DNA of 64,000 nucleotides. It comes from Limonium bicolor. Lineage: Eukaryota > Streptophyta > Magnoliopsida > Caryophyllales > Plumbaginaceae. The notes below the pieces were generated by a model, which searched no databases, had not been told where the DNA came from, and saw only the letters and a program-made list of their open reading frames with translations. Where the stretch lies: NCBI GenBank assembly GCA_023374045.1, contig CM041780.1:95389005-95453004 (forward strand), in the 5' to 3' direction. Position 1 is the stretch's first letter, and the number at the start of each line of letters is the position of its first letter. This document shows, piece by piece, positions 1 through 12,565 of the stretch. The translations under genes were made by a program, and so were the position numbers.

Positions 1-52
1 TTTTGAATGGAGTTCAGTCTTCCTTGAGTTTGAGAAAAACTTACTCAAGTTT

Positions 53-70
53 TCCCCAGCAGAGTCGCCA
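53..70 (-). other. Primer-binding site of minus-strand Ogre/Tat element
   Basis: Read on the minus strand this is TGGCGACTCTGCTGGGGA, just downstream of an LTR end. The identical 18-mer recurs at 35375-35392 next to the LTR of element C, so both elements use the same tRNA primer. Tat/Ogre elements are known for a tRNA-Arg-type primer; I did not verify the tRNA. Bases 1-52 are the first bases of this element's internal leader, and the body continues beyond the left edge. Confidence 0.8.
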
Positions 71-1195
71 TTCTGTGGAGGGTGATTTTTCGGTATGAGG
101 GGGGTCTGTGTAAATATGGTCTGACTGAGAAGCCTAGATCCTAAAAAAAGTCATTCTGTGGAGGGTGAAAACCCGTCACCTTGGCATCCCTCATACTACT
201 CTATCGTCCGTCTTTCCCCGAAAGCATAAGGGGAATGCTAATGAGCACTACACCCGCTCTCAATGGGCCCCACGCGGACTTATGCCTCTATAAGGCGGAA
301 TTGACTAGAGTCGCCACCTAGTTTGACCTAAAGAACTAGGAAGGAAAGGGAAAGAGGGTTCTAAGAACCGTTAATTGACTCTGAGATTATTGCCTATGGA
401 TAAGACTTATCTGGTCAGATCAGTGATTCTATTGTGGGTTCGCACTGGGTTACACCCCTTAGAAGTGGCAATGACCACGACTTCGTCGGATTGGTGCCCG
501 AGGAAACCTCGGTCTCCAATTGTGGATTGTCTTCTTTCAAAACCTTTTTAGAGAGATTCATTCAAAAGCCAAGGATAGGATTAGGACAGGAGGAGAGAAA
601 ACGAGTGGATGAGGCGAGCTTTTCTGCCAAGCTAGCGCCAAGAAGAAGAATTGATGAATTCGAATGGGTATAGAATGAAAGATTGAGGAAAAGTCTGAGG
701 TTGAGTGAATAGACAAGACTTGGAGTCTGATGGTTTGAAGCTTGTGGGAACCGAAGAAGGTTTAAATGTTTTGAGAGATATGAGAGCCACCTCAGAGGGG
801 AAAAGGATTTTTGTTTAGAATGGGGTCGCACCCTGCATGGGCTGCCTACGTACTCAACTTCCCGTTGAGATCAGACCTTACGTAGTTCACGTTTTTTGGA
901 GGTTTGGGAGTTTTGGGGTTTTAAAGGAATTGGGCTTTTGACCTTTTGGGTCTTTGAGGCAACAAATAGGTTTTGTGGTCATTTTGTGAGGTTTGACAAA
1001 TTGTCGGGTTTATTTTGGAGTTTGAGGTGCAAAAAGTCTGTGAGACACTCGGGTCTGTGAGACACTTAAAATCTTGAGATGACGGAGTCTGTGAGACGCT
1101 CGGGTCTGTAAGATGATCAAGGCTTGAAAGGGTTATGAATTTTGCAGGTGATCGGGTGTGAGAAGCTGAAGGTTTTTGAGGTGTTTGAGTTTGCT

Positions 1196-1447
1196 GAGTC
1201 TATGGAGATGTTCGAGTTTGTTGAACTGCTGAGACATTCGAGTCTGTTAAGCTGTTGAGACGTTCGAGTCTGTTGAGCTGCTGAGACGTTCGAGTCTGTT
1301 GAGCTGCTGAGACGTTCGAGTCTGTTGAGCTGCTGAGACGTTTGAGTCTGTTGAGCTGCTGAGACATTCGAGTCTGTTGAGCTGCTGAGACGTTCGAGTC
1401 TGTTGAGCTGTTAAGACGTTCGAGTCTGTTGAGACGTTCGAGTCTGT
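1196..1447. repeat. Minisatellite in Ogre LTR, unit about 26-27 bp
   Basis: About nine copies of a unit built on GAGCTGCTGAGACGTTCGAG with few substitutions. Looser relatives (GTCTGTGAGACGCTCGGG) occur at 1030-1115. An open frame through the repeat on the minus strand only reflects the period being compatible with a frame. Immediately after it, 1447-1600 is a degenerate GAATTGAAATTG-rich tract. Confidence 0.85.
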
Positions 1448-1857
1448 TTGGAATTATTTGGGATTGAAATGAAATTGAATTGGATCGGGAATGAAAAGAA
1501 TTTTGAATTGAATTGGATTGAAATTGAAATTGAATTTGAATCTGATTCGGAATTGAAGTTGAGTTGGGTTTGAAACTAAATCGGGATCGAATTGAGGCAA
1601 TGAGCCGTACTTGGGCCTTGAAATGAGGGCTAGATTCGGGCCGGGTTTTGGCTTTGAAATTGGGCCGGGTTTGGGCCTTAGAAATTGAAGTTGGAAGATG
1701 ACTTGAAACTATGAGACAATTGGAGTTTGGAAGGAGTTTGAAGTTTGATCTTGGAACTTTTGGAAGCATTTCAAATGTTTTGTGAGGTTGAAGTGTGTCT
1801 AATGAGTGTATGAAAAGTAATTAATGTTGACATGTGAAAAGCTTTGATTTCGAAGAA

Positions 1858-2335
1858 TTCATGAAGAATATCTGGTTTGGGAGTGTGAGAGGATTGATTT
1901 TGAAGAGTGTATGATGAGTATGAGAGGGATTGATTTTGAAGTGTGTTTGATGAGAGAGTGTGAAAGGGATTGATTTGAAGTGTATTTGATGAGAGAGTGT
2001 GAAAGGGATTGATGAAGTGTGTTTGATGAGAGAGTGTGAAAGGGATTGATTTGAAGTGTATTTGATGAGAGAGTGCGAAAGGGATTGATTTGAAGTGTAT
2101 TTGATGAGAGAGTGCGAAAGGGATTGATTTGAAGTGTGTTTGATGAGAGAGTGTGAAAGGGATTGATTTGAAGTGTGTTTGAAGAGAGAGCTTGAAAGAG
2201 ATTGATTTTGGAGTGTGTTTGATGAGAGAGCTTGAAAGAGATTGATTTTGGAGTGTGTTTGATGAGTGAGTGTGAAAGAGATTGATTTTGGAGTGTGTTT
2301 GATAAGAGTGTGAAAGAGATTGATTTGAAGTGAAA
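1858..2335. repeat. Minisatellite in Ogre LTR, unit about 38-41 bp
   Basis: About eleven tandem units containing TTGATGAGAGAGTGTGAAAG followed by GGATTGATTTGAAGTG. The central copies are nearly identical and the outer ones drift, which suggests recent homogenisation in the middle. It is distinct in sequence from the array at 1196-1447. Confidence 0.85.
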
Positions 2336-5300
2336 TTGATTCACTGGATTTTTAAATTGATTTGGATTGGATGATTGATTGATTGTAAATTTTATTCTGA
2401 CAATTATGGATTGTTTGGAAAAATTTATGAAGGAAGGGAGTTCCACACCGTCCAAACTCTACGGCCCGTTTGAGTGAGGAACATCCCCGAACCTAGAAGC
2501 TTTTCTAAACTGGACTCGAAGCGTCCAGAAATAAGCGGGCAAATAAAACGCCCAATGTATAATAGAATCGGACATGTATAAACAAACATTCAAAAATATG
2601 TACGAAAGATAGAAAGGGTAAAAATGATCAAGCGGACAAATACAGAAAATTATGAAATCCAAGACTATGCTAGGTAGTACACAACTAATAGACAACTTAC
2701 AACTCATGGTAACAAAAAGTGTTAAATTAAAATGCTGAATTAAAAGAGCTGCTATGGGGGGTCGCATCGACGCCGCCTCACTCGAGCTGAAGGGGATCCG
2801 AAGAGATACACCAACCGTTTTTCGCGTTTGAAGGGAGAGCCCCGGTAGTCCAAGCCAAGGTCCATCTCCTTAGTCCCCAAGCAGTTTTCCATTCGATAAG
2901 CATTATGTACATGTCAAAGAACACATCCAATAGAGGCAAAGCGCATTAGTCAAAGAACGGAAGAAGGTTGGGGTGTGTGCAATGGGATCATACAGCCCCT
3001 CTCAATAAGAGGAAAGGGGGTAATTTAATCATCTCCCACACCCCAACCGAGAACATAGAAAAGAGTTTCAAGCTGCCAACAAATGCTAAGGATTGTAAGA
3101 TAAATCAAGCATTGGGGTTGCTACTCAAATTAATCTGTCATCTTAGATTATGACTCAAACCAAAGTGTAGTATCAAGGGGTGGGGTTGTGAGTCATATGG
3201 GATCATACCTAGAAGGGATTATATCATTTCCCTCTAAGATGAAAAATTAATAAGGACCATCCAGCCAATGAATAATTTATCTAACAATTATAGCATAGGG
3301 CAACTATCTCAATCTATGTCCTCATCTAAGCGCGAAAGGACAAGTAGCATGCTGGCTTCAAATTAATTTCCAAACCCATATCAATGCGCAAGGGGATATT
3401 AATCAACAGAATTAAATTTCCAAACCCATGAGGATTTAACGAGCCCAAGATACATCAGCGTGATCCAAAGTCAGATACAAATCCAGTAAGCGCAACCCAA
3501 GCCAAGGAAGGAAGCCCATGTATACCTCGGTTAAAATGAGAAATCAGATAATGAGTAAACAAATCGAAGTAAACCATTAGCGCCAGAACATAACAAAGGG
3601 AACAAACCAAACACAAACTCCTCGGACAAAAGGGATACGGAGCCCCAATTCACCAAAAGGCCGGAAAAAGGGGGGAGCCCAAAATATATCAGTTCAAACC
3701 AATTGTTCTGGTCTATCGTTAAAACCCAGGCTGGTATGTAACAATCCAAATTGACTTCACGTCACACATCAAGGCGTAAGGGGGGAAAAAACCCACCAGA
3801 TTTCCATATTCAACAGTAAGCATGTTGAGCCCAAGTGACCAGCAAAAGGAAAAAATGTTACAGTCGTCAATATTTCCATACCGAGAAGAGCATATATCAA
3901 GCGGATCATGAAAGTCAACATCAAATTCCAAGCCATACGTGACAACCAGAGCCAAGTCTCAAAATGTGCCAAGAAGTCTTCAGACAAGTAAATACAATCA
4001 TGGTGTGTGCATCTAGACCATCTCAGTAGTGCACTTTCAACCCAAATTGAACAACCCAAATTGAAAGTTCACAGGCATTGCAAAGATCAGAGGATGCATA
4101 GGACAGACAGATGTGGTCCTCAAGTACTCAAAGGCCAGAAATGGGATTGAGACCCGGAGTTCATAATTTCAATTCAGATAAACCAAACCTGAAGCGACAA
4201 AGCCTTCTCTCTTTTCCAGCTTTCACGGGTCCAAATTAAACATATTTCATGAAACTTATACAAATCTCAAGTAAGATGAATCAAGCGATACCCATCATCA
4301 AACGTAGAAAAATGAGAGCAGGATGTCAGGATATTCGAACCCAGCAAACTATCAGAAAGAAGAACGATTCATGGCTCAGAAATACCAACCACCAAATAGA
4401 CAAGTCAATCGTGATCTGGAAAATGCTAAACGGACGAGCTAGCCGACGAAAGGAAACGGAATGACATTCCTTCAATGTCTCGATCAAGAATAACCTCAGA
4501 AAGAAAGACAAATCAGCAAACCAGAAATGGTCATACGTTAAAACAAGTATCTCTGTTGCAAACTTTTAAAGGGCATGAAATCCTCAGACATCACCAATCG
4601 ATTATCAGAGCTAAAAAAAGCTGAGAAAAGAAACGAATGTAGTGTGATTTTGACCCAGGTATTGAAATTACTGCGATGAATCGCTATACAACCGACCCTA
4701 GGCGATGCGAGATCAGATTAGACCTTAGAGCCTTCAAGTAACGAAAATTCGAGAATCGGCCATCGTTGTGATAAAGCAAACGATACCGAAAATGGAGCTA
4801 TGAACCAGGCAGGCTTCAAAATCATGGGAGGCCGGCGATGCAGTCCTTAAAGGCTGGAGAAGGAAAATCCGAAGAGCGCCATCAATGACATCTCACAGAG
4901 AGAGGCGGCGAAGAGAATGGGGGTTAGCCGGCGACTCGTGGTTGCGCGGATGAAAACTGAGCACAAAAATGATAAAGAGCACTGGATTTTCAGCAATGAA
5001 GGTTTTCGATTGAGGGAGCAGGACCCGACCGAGGAAGAGTGCAAGGAGGTCGGCCAGGGTTTCATCGAATTTTTTTGAGATCGAGAAGGGAGAAGAGTAG
5101 GAGCTAATGAGGAGAAAACCTCGATGAAGAAGCAGAAGGTTCAAGATGAGGGGATAGTCGGCTGGATTTTTGACAGAGAAGAAGATGGAGGCGCTGGGTT
5201 TTTTTTGGGAAGGGAATGGAGGCGGGTGAAAATGAAAATTCGATCCAGGAAGAGGTAACCGGCGTCGTTATTGTAGGGTTTTTTTTGCTGTTGTTTTATA

Positions 5301-5770
5301 ATTAGAGGATGGGATTTAGGGTTTAGGAGATGGGTTGGGTTTTAATGTGGGTTTTGGGCTGAAAGTAGTGTGGGTCTAGGGAATTGGGCTAGGTCAGATT
5401 TTAACCAAGTGTGGATTGGGTTTGAAGATGAAAAATGAGTACAGAAATGAAAATGAAAATACTAATGTTAATAGTAGAATAAAATAAAATATAAGAAAAG
5501 GTGGATAGATGAATAAATAAATAGAATATAAACAATAAAAAAATAAGATAGTAAAATAAGTGAATAAACAAAGAGAGATGATTTTGAAACTGAACTGTCG
5601 TTGGAAATTCATTTTTGAAGAATTGTGTTTTTTTAAATGTTTTGAAAAAGATTATAAAATGATGGTTTCGTCTTAGCACGCACGCTAATATGTTTTGAAA
5701 AAAGAAAGGCGACGACCCCTCTTATTATTTCGGAATTCGCTTTATGGGGTGAGAATTTTTGGTGTCTACA

Positions 5771-8740
5771 CCGTTCACCGTCGATCGTTGTTTGTTTAAC
5801 CTTCTTCGGGGTCCCAATTCACAAACCTAAAACATTCATTCATTTTTAGGTTATTAGTTATTTGCACCTTACTCAACTCACTTAGTTCCTAAGGACTTCC
5901 ATTCTATAACCTCTCAAGTCTTTATCACTAAATCTTACAAAATTAACTTTGAACATTAAAACTTATACTTAATCTTAACTTAATTCCTCAAGTTCTTAGG
6001 GTCCCAATCGTTACTACCCTACCAAGGGCATACCTCATTACCCATTACCATTTTTAGAAATTGAAATTTCTTTTTTTTTTTTTTTTTAGACTCGACCGGA
6101 CTTACCGACCGGACTTGTCAAGTCCGGTCCATTCCAGTACCTTTTACCGTTGGAAAATTCACTCCGACCGGACTTAACATGGTCCTATGTCCGGTCGATT
6201 CCAGAGACTTATAACTCGTACAAAATTCATGCCGACCGGACTTGACAAGTCCGGTCCCATGTCCGGTCCATTCCAGAAACATTTTCCCTCTCACAAAACA
6301 AGCCCGACCGGACTTGTAAGTCCGGTCCCCCAAGTCCGGTCGATTCCAGAAACATTTCCCGGTAGTGTAACAGAGCCCGACCGACCTTGCAAGTCGGTCC
6401 TAAGGCCGGTCGGCTCCAAAAACTTGTTTCTAAATTTTTTCAACTCCAAACTTCTCCTCATATATCTTAATATGTTATAACCTCATTTGGGCACCTCAAA
6501 TACACCTTAAGCCCTCCTTAAAATACCTTAAATCATCCACCAAGATCCACCTTAGTCATTATGCATTTTCCTTGTAATAATGCTAACACTTGTAATGTTT
6601 TCCTCTAGGTTTCTAGGTGGTGGTTCATACCTAGTGTAACCACTATGCCAAATGTTTTCTTCACCACTATGACATCATCTCCCAAGCATCTCTCACTATC
6701 TAAAACTCTTTCAAACATTTACTTAAAGTTCCTTAACAAGTCTAAACTTCCATCATCATTACCTTATTTCCTTCCTAGTTGTGCATCAACATTTGCCTAA
6801 GTCCTAAATGCTCAAATACATTCTCTTGACTCCTAAATCTTCCATGGTGATACCTAAGTCATCATAAGTCATTAAAACACCATAACTACTCCCTTTTTCA
6901 TCAAGACAACCCATAGAACATTCCTAGTACTTCCTTAGTCATTAAATTCCCTTAGGATATCTTAAACACTTAAACTCTCCTTTAAATTTTGCCATGGGTT
7001 CTCTAGTATATAGTACCTCCTAACACATTGTTTTTCTTCAACAAACAACCAACATCACCCAAATTCTCACCACAACAACTTAACACCCAATTTACACCAA
7101 AACTTCACCACATCATCACATAATGCTTAAACTTAAAATGCTTGGCACTTAGGCCCTTAAATGACAATAATCTTAACCACTGAATTTCCACATATATTTG
7201 CCTTCAACCTGCGAATACACTCAACAAGGCTCCCATTGAAATAAAATGCTTCTTGTACTTCACCTTTATTCTTAAACTATCTCTTTTCTCATTTGCTCCT
7301 TAGTCACAAGTTCACAAGAATAGACATTGTTTCTCCTAGGTTTTATAGCACCTTCCTAATATAAACTCTACACTAAACTCATCATATATCCACATCTCAT
7401 TCCCTTAAACAACGAGACACCTTAAGGTAAGTAATTTACCTTGTTTTCTCACAAGCTTAAAAGCTTTTCTCCTTAGGTTTTCTTTGTTCAATCTCGGTCA
7501 CCAATGTGATTCTCCTTGCCAATGTTCTAACCAATATCCAATGACTCCAATGAGTACTAGATAACACATTAACCCTAAGGAACAAACCCTAGGTTTAAAA
7601 ATTTGTTTTATGGCATTAATGTGATTGTTTTACCTTGGTTTCTCAAGACAAACTTGGATGTGAAGCAAGAAGGACCTCCTCTCTCCTTTGAAGAGTAGAA
7701 ACAAGCTAGAACAAGGCATAAACATGGAGTCCCATGAGTATATATTTTCGGTCAAGTGAAGAAAAATGGTGGAAACCTAGATTTTCTTACACTTTCTTTA
7801 CCTTAAGAGAATGGAGATGCCAATGGAGTCTCCAAACTTGAATTTCCTCCTCTAATGGTGGTTTGACTTGGCACCAAAATGAAGCTCTTGAAGTTTTGAA
7901 AAGATAGGAAGAAGGAGCTTGAGCTAACTAAGAGGAATATGTATTTTGTTTTGGATTTGGAGCTTAAATGAGCAAGTGGTGTGCAAGAGAAGGTGGAGCT
8001 TTCATGGAGGTGAGCTCTACGTGAATGGAGAAGAGAAAGAGAGCAAGAAATCGTGGGCAACAAGGGAAAATGAAGAAGTGAGGAGAGAGGTAAGCAAAAG
8101 TGATATTTATCTTAAAAGGTGAATAGTGTTTTATGCTTTATAACTTACTTATTTGCTTCTCTTTACTTAGTTAGATAAGTGTGGTGAGTCACACTTAAAG
8201 AAACCGGCCCCCTTTAGTGAATGAGGGTAGTTTAGTCTTTGTTGACCAAATGTCTCACTTATATAGACTTATGTTATAAATTAGCTTAATAAATTCACTA
8301 TTCATCAAAAACAAGGCACATTGTTGTGAAATTTTTGATTTCCCATTGATATAGACCCCAATGTGATACTATATAGTACACATATAAATTAAAGAGTAAT
8401 GATGGACATTTAGCCATTCAAAACTCATTTACAAGACAATTTTTCAAAAACGTGCTTTAAGACTCCTTAAAGCACATTTGTGTTTTAACTTGTTTTCAAG
8501 CTTGGTTTTTTTGGTAATTGACTTAAAATGACCATTAGGATATTACTAAGGTCTTAGACAATATTTGGGTACTCTCCCATGTCTCTCCAAGCTTAGAGCA
8601 CGTTTTTGCTTAAACTGCTCTTTTGGTGTTCCTTATATTTCCTTTGATTAGAAATGTTTCTTAATGTTTCTAAGGCATTATTTAGCCTTCTTATATCTTG
8701 GTTTATCATTTAAACACCATTCTAAGTTTGGGGTATTTCA
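5771..8740 (-). mobile_element. Element A 3' LTR, truncated by the Ogre insertion
   Basis: Near-identical to 16234-19192 over almost 3 kb. On the minus strand it opens TGAAATACCCC at 8740. The remaining roughly 1.15 kb (equivalent to 15079-16233) must lie left of the Ogre element, outside the window. Apart from the CCGGAC array I see no gene; the rest is AT-rich LTR. Confidence 0.85.
6091..6420. repeat. Palindromic CCGGAC repeat array in element A 3' LTR
   Basis: About five units of roughly 65-70 bp. Each has GACCGGACTT and AAGTCCGGTC in inverted orientation (for example around 6233-6256), followed by CATTCCAGAAACATT-like spacer. The array follows a T-run at 6069-6087 and is duplicated in the other LTR at 16553-16885. 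Each unit can form a hairpin. It lies several hundred bases downstream of the likely TATA box, so it would be transcribed. Confidence 0.85.
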
Positions 8741-8757
8741 ATCTACCCCCCTTAAAA
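8741..8757 (-). other. Polypurine tract of element A
   Basis: Minus strand reads CTTTTAAGGGGGGTAGAT directly before the 3' LTR start, the standard second-strand priming site. A second near-copy (TTTTTAAGGGGGGTAGAGC) lies at 9001-9016, upstream in the element's sense. 8758-9048 is 3' untranslated sequence. Confidence 0.75.
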
Positions 8758-9048
8758 GAATTTGTCTCAAAGTTCACACATGTGTTTAACCATTCACGGT
8801 ACACTGTTCTCTTAATCTTAATACCGCATCTTATATTCACGTTCACACATCTCAAGACTCAAAGGTCAATCTCAAATACAATACATAAGTATCATACATA
8901 ACTCAAACTTACACCGAAGTGTAGCAACTTACACAAATTCACACCTTAAACAACCAAACAAACGACAAACATGATCGTTTCTTAACTCAAAAGCGAAGAA
9001 GCTCTACCCCCCTTAAAAAGGGGTACGCCCGTACCCTATACAGACAAT

Positions 9049-10217
9049 CTAGTCAGTAAATAAAGAAGGGTACTTCGCCCTCATCTTATCCTCTAATTCT
9101 CACGTGGCCTCTTCGACATCCTGGTTAGACCAGAGAACCTTCACCAGTCGCACCGACTTGTGGCGAGTGTCCCTAGTCTTACTGTCCAAGATTCTCTGAG
9201 GAGTCTCCACGGATCTCATGTTTGGTTCTAAAGTCAACCTCTCTGGTTCTAACACAGGGAGGGGTGGTGCATGTATTTCTTTAGCTGTGTACATGAAAAA
9301 CATCATGCACTTTACCCAGCTCTAAACGGTAAATTCAACCTGTAAGCAACTGGGCCCACCCGCTCCGTAATCTCATAAGGACCAACAAATTTCGGGCTTA
9401 ACTTGCCCTTCTGCCCAAACCTGAATACACCCTTCATCGGTGATACTCGCAGAAATACCCGGTCGCCCACTACGAACTCCAGGTCTCGTCGTCAACATCA
9501 GCATACGACTTTGCCTATCTTGAGCAGCTCTCATGTTCTCCTGATCTGCTGAACTTCAGCCTTAACTTGTTCTAAATACTCTGGTCCTATAATGACCGTC
9601 TCACTCGACTCATCCCAGCAGAGCGGTATACGACATGGTCTACCGTACAACGCTTGAAAAGGTGCCATCTTGATCGAAGCGTGATAGCTGTTGTTGTATG
9701 AAAACTCGATCAGATGCAATCTGTCAATCCAACTGCCTGGAGAGTCAAGGCACATGCTCTCGCATGTCTCGAGTGTCTGAATAGTACGCTCAGTCTGACC
9801 ATCTGTCTGAGGATGGAACGCGGTACTCAGTTTGAGTTCTGTACCCAACGCTTCTCTGGTAGCTCTCCAGTACCTCGAAAGGAATCTGGTATCTCTATCT
9901 GACACTATGGTCTTTGGTGTGCCATGATGCCTCATGATTTCTTTCTCAAATAACTCAGCTAATTTGGTCACCTTCCAAGTATCCTTCATCGGTATGAATC
10001 AGGCTACTTTGGTAAGGCGATCCACCACCACCCATATCATGTTGAGACCTCCCCTAGCAGGTGGAAGTCCAACTACGAAGTCCATGGAGATATCATGGAA
10101 CTTCCACTCCGGAACTGGCATCGACTGTACCATTCCGCCCGGTCGTCTGTGCTCGAATTTCACCTTCTGGCATGTGAGACACCTCAAGACGAACTCGGTA
10201 ACATCTGTCTTCATTCC
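9049..10217 (-). pseudogene. Element A integrase with C-terminal chromodomain (broken)
   Basis: Inserts element cDNA into chromatin. Zinc-finger end [11 protein letters not shown] is followed by the catalytic core: Asp in SMDFVVGLP, Asp in VSDRDTRFLSRYW, and Glu in GQTERTIQTLE. YNNSYHASIKMAPFQALYG is the usual core end. The tail SVRLVKVLWSNQDVEEAT is the chromodomain typical of Tekay chromoviruses, which targets integration to heterochromatin. The polyprotein ends at a stop at 9049-9051. Breaks: a TGA within VEEAT-(W)-ELED at about 9100, a TGA after LTKVA at about 9996, and a TAG just before the zinc-finger part at about 10221, plus frame shifts at 9310-9530. The two tryptophan-site stops fit TGG to TGA/TAG changes. 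Confidence 0.88.
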
Positions 10218-10223
10218 CGACCA

Positions 10224-11360
10224 CTAGAAGTATCTCTTCATGTCTTTATACATTTTAGAGGCTCCCGGATGGATGGAAACTAAAGAACAGTGTGATTCTC
10301 TAAGTATACGGTCTTTCAGATCCGTGTTACCTCGTGGTATGCATAATCGGCCCTTAAGTCTGATCAGATCATCATCATGAAGTCTGAAGTCGTATTTCTG
10401 ACTCACAAAGGTACCATCTGTCAGCTTCTGTCTGACCTCTCTCATATACTCATCAGTCCTCTGAGCCTCTCGCACCTCATCAACCAAGCTGGAGAAAGAA
10501 ACTAGCGAATGGAGTGAGTGTGCTCGACGGCTCAGGGCATCTGCTACAACATTGGCCTTCCCTTCTTTGTATTGGAGGTCAATGTCATAGTCTTTCAGAA
10601 ATTCTAACCATCTCCTCTGTCGAAGATTTAACTCCTTCTGAGTGAATATGTATTTCAAACTCTTATGATCGGTGTAGATCGTGACACTAACCCCGTATAA
10701 GTAGTGGCGCCATATCTTCAAAGCGAAGACTACAGCTCCCAGCTCTAAATCATGTGTGGGGTAGTTCTCCTCATGTTTCTTCAACTGGCGTGAGGCATAT
10801 GCCACCACCTTGCCATGTTGCATGAGCACGCAACCCAGCCCTCTGCCGGATGCATCACAATAAACCTCAAAGCCCTCTGTACCGTCTGGAATAGTCAGTA
10901 CCGGTGCAGTGGTCAGTGAGTCCTTTAAGCGCTGAAACGATCTCTCACAGTCGACTGTCCATAGAAATGGTGCATCTTTCTTCATCAGACTGGTCATCGG
11001 CTTCGCGACCTTGCTGAAATCTCTAACAAACCTCCTGTAGTAGCCTGCCAGACCGAGAAAGCTCCTGATGTCGGTAACAGTCTTCGGCCTTGGCCAGGTA
11101 CGTCGGCATCAATCTTTGCTGGATCCACTGCGATCCAGCATCTGAGATGACATGACCTAGGAAAGAGACCTGGTCAAGCCAAAACTCACACTTGGAGAAC
11201 TTAGCATATAGCTGGTTCTCCCTTAATATTTCCAACACCCTCCTCAAATGTTCCTCATGCTCAACCTTAGACTTTGAATATATCAAAATATCATCAATAA
11301 AAACCACCACCGACTTGTCCAGCTGCTCCCGGAACAAGCGGTTCATCAGATCCATAAAAT
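10224..11360 (-). pseudogene. Element A reverse transcriptase palm/thumb and RNase H
   Basis: Copies element RNA to DNA and degrades the RNA template. The RT catalytic motif is seen as [11 protein letters not shown]; thumb follows with [19 protein letters not shown]. After a frame shift at about 11000-11100 the RNase H begins: [13 protein letters not shown], then [33 protein letters not shown] and [17 protein letters not shown], ending in VVADALSRR. The last part (about 10224-10450) is the linker into integrase. Confidence 0.9.
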
Positions 11361-11463
11361 AACTTCGCTGGCGCGTTCGACAAACCGAACGGCATCACTG
11401 TAAACTCGTAGTGGCCGTATCGTGTCCGGAATGCCGTCTTCTCAATGTCTCCCTCCTTAATGG

Positions 11464-12420
11464 CTATCTGATGATACCCGATCTGAGATCAATCTTGGAA
11501 ACACAGATGCTCCCTTCAACTGATCGAACATCGTCAATGCGGGGTAGTGGGTACTTATTCTTCACTGTCACTGCATTCAGCTCTCTGTAGTCGATGCAGA
11601 GGCGGAGACTACCATCCTTCTTCTTCACGAAGAGGACTGGCGCTCCCCATGGTGACACACTTGGTCTTATAAATCCTTTATCCAATAAATCTTTCAGTTG
11701 TTCCTTTAACTCAGTCATTTCTGCCGGAGCCATACGGTATGGTGCCTTGGCTATCGGTCCGGTACCAGGTAGCAGCTCAATGGTGAACTCTACCTCCCGA
11801 GTGGGTGGCATGCCGGGCAGTTCCCATGGAAATAAGTCGGGGAACTCCGACACTACCGGTAAGTCGGGGTCGAACTCAGGGTCTCTCTCTATGTCCTGTA
11901 CATAGCAGAGGTATACTTCTTCCTTTCTCCTTAATTCTCTGTACATTGCCATGGCGGTGATGATCTTAGTCGAAGGCTCCCTGGGCCTCTGGCGGTATGA
12001 TATTGTTACCCCAGACGGACTCCTGAGCAGCAATCTATGCTCGGCACAGAGGATACGTCCCTTGTGCCGCTCCAACCAGTTCATCCCGAAGATAACATCA
12101 AATCCTAGCTTACTGAACTCAATGAAACTGACTGGGAAGTCTTCCCCCTTAATTCTGATGGTGGCTCCTCGGTAGTAGCGAGTGCAACGAACCTTCTCCT
12201 TAGACGGGAGCGTAACCGTGAAGTCGGGTAGCTCATCAGCGTCTAGCCCCAACCTGCTCGCAAATGCAGAGACAAAGGTATGCGAGGCCCCTGAGTCGAA
12301 GAGAACTGATGCCTCAATTCCATTGATCGGAAAGGTGCCGGTGAGGATAGTACCGCTAGCGTCGGCCTGTGCCTCTGTGAGTATGCTTAGTGCACCTTCC
12401 GTACCGAGTCCATAACCTAA
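11464..12420 (-). pseudogene. Element A aspartic protease and RT fingers
   Basis: Protease cleaves the polyprotein: the active site is [18 protein letters not shown] at about 12250-12315, with flap-side [17 protein letters not shown] begins downstream with [39 protein letters not shown] and [24 protein letters not shown] (quoted in parts). The readable pol frame seems to begin about 12420 with a short linker ([14 protein letters not shown]) that in relatives joins the zinc knuckle directly. A break at 11464 separates this part from the palm domain. Confidence 0.9.
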
Positions 12421-12565
12421 TTATGTTCACAAGCTCCATGAGTATTGATGGTATAACAAGAGTCGTAACAATTATAACAACACTGTTATTTTATTCATGA
12501 CCATCCTGTTTACAATGTGCTTCAATCTTACATCTCATTCCTCATCTCATTCTAACATTACATGG
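12421..12565 (-). other. Spacer between AlkB-like domain and protease in element A
   Basis: AT-rich, no open frame. On the minus strand it contains AATAAA at 12490-12495, shortly after the AlkB-like stop codon, and ends with TAATTAG just before the pol linker, which could be a splice acceptor. It could be a captured 3' untranslated region or an intron end. Both are inference. Confidence 0.4.

Larger units (their letters stand above)
74..5770 (-). mobile_element. Ogre/Tat-type 5' LTR (about 5.7 kb)
   Basis: On the minus strand the LTR opens with TGTAGACACC at 5770 and ends ...CCTCCACA at 74, three bases before the primer-binding site. The great length, start sequence and primer site fit the Ogre branch of the Tat lineage (Ty3/Gypsy). 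Only this LTR and about 70 bases of internal sequence are in the window. It is inserted in the 3' LTR of element A: sequence resumes at 5771 at a point equivalent to 16234 in the intact A LTR. Expected 5-bp duplication is CCGTT; the left copy is outside. The LTR holds two minisatellites and no convincing protein. The 2340-5770 part is otherwise featureless to me. Confidence 0.78.

Noticed and set aside
1200..1769. 189-codon repetitive minus-strand frame (and 198 codons at 1859-2455)
   Set aside because: Both are open only because tandem repeats keep the frame; composition follows the DNA repeat and no protein family is recognisable.
74..5770. Solo LTR interpretation
   Set aside because: The primer-binding site and about 50 bases of leader follow directly, so an element body continues to the left, at least in part.
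6187..6480. Open frames over the CCGGAC array, both strands, also at 16577-16986
   Set aside because: They translate the palindromic repeat; duplicated because the LTR is duplicated.
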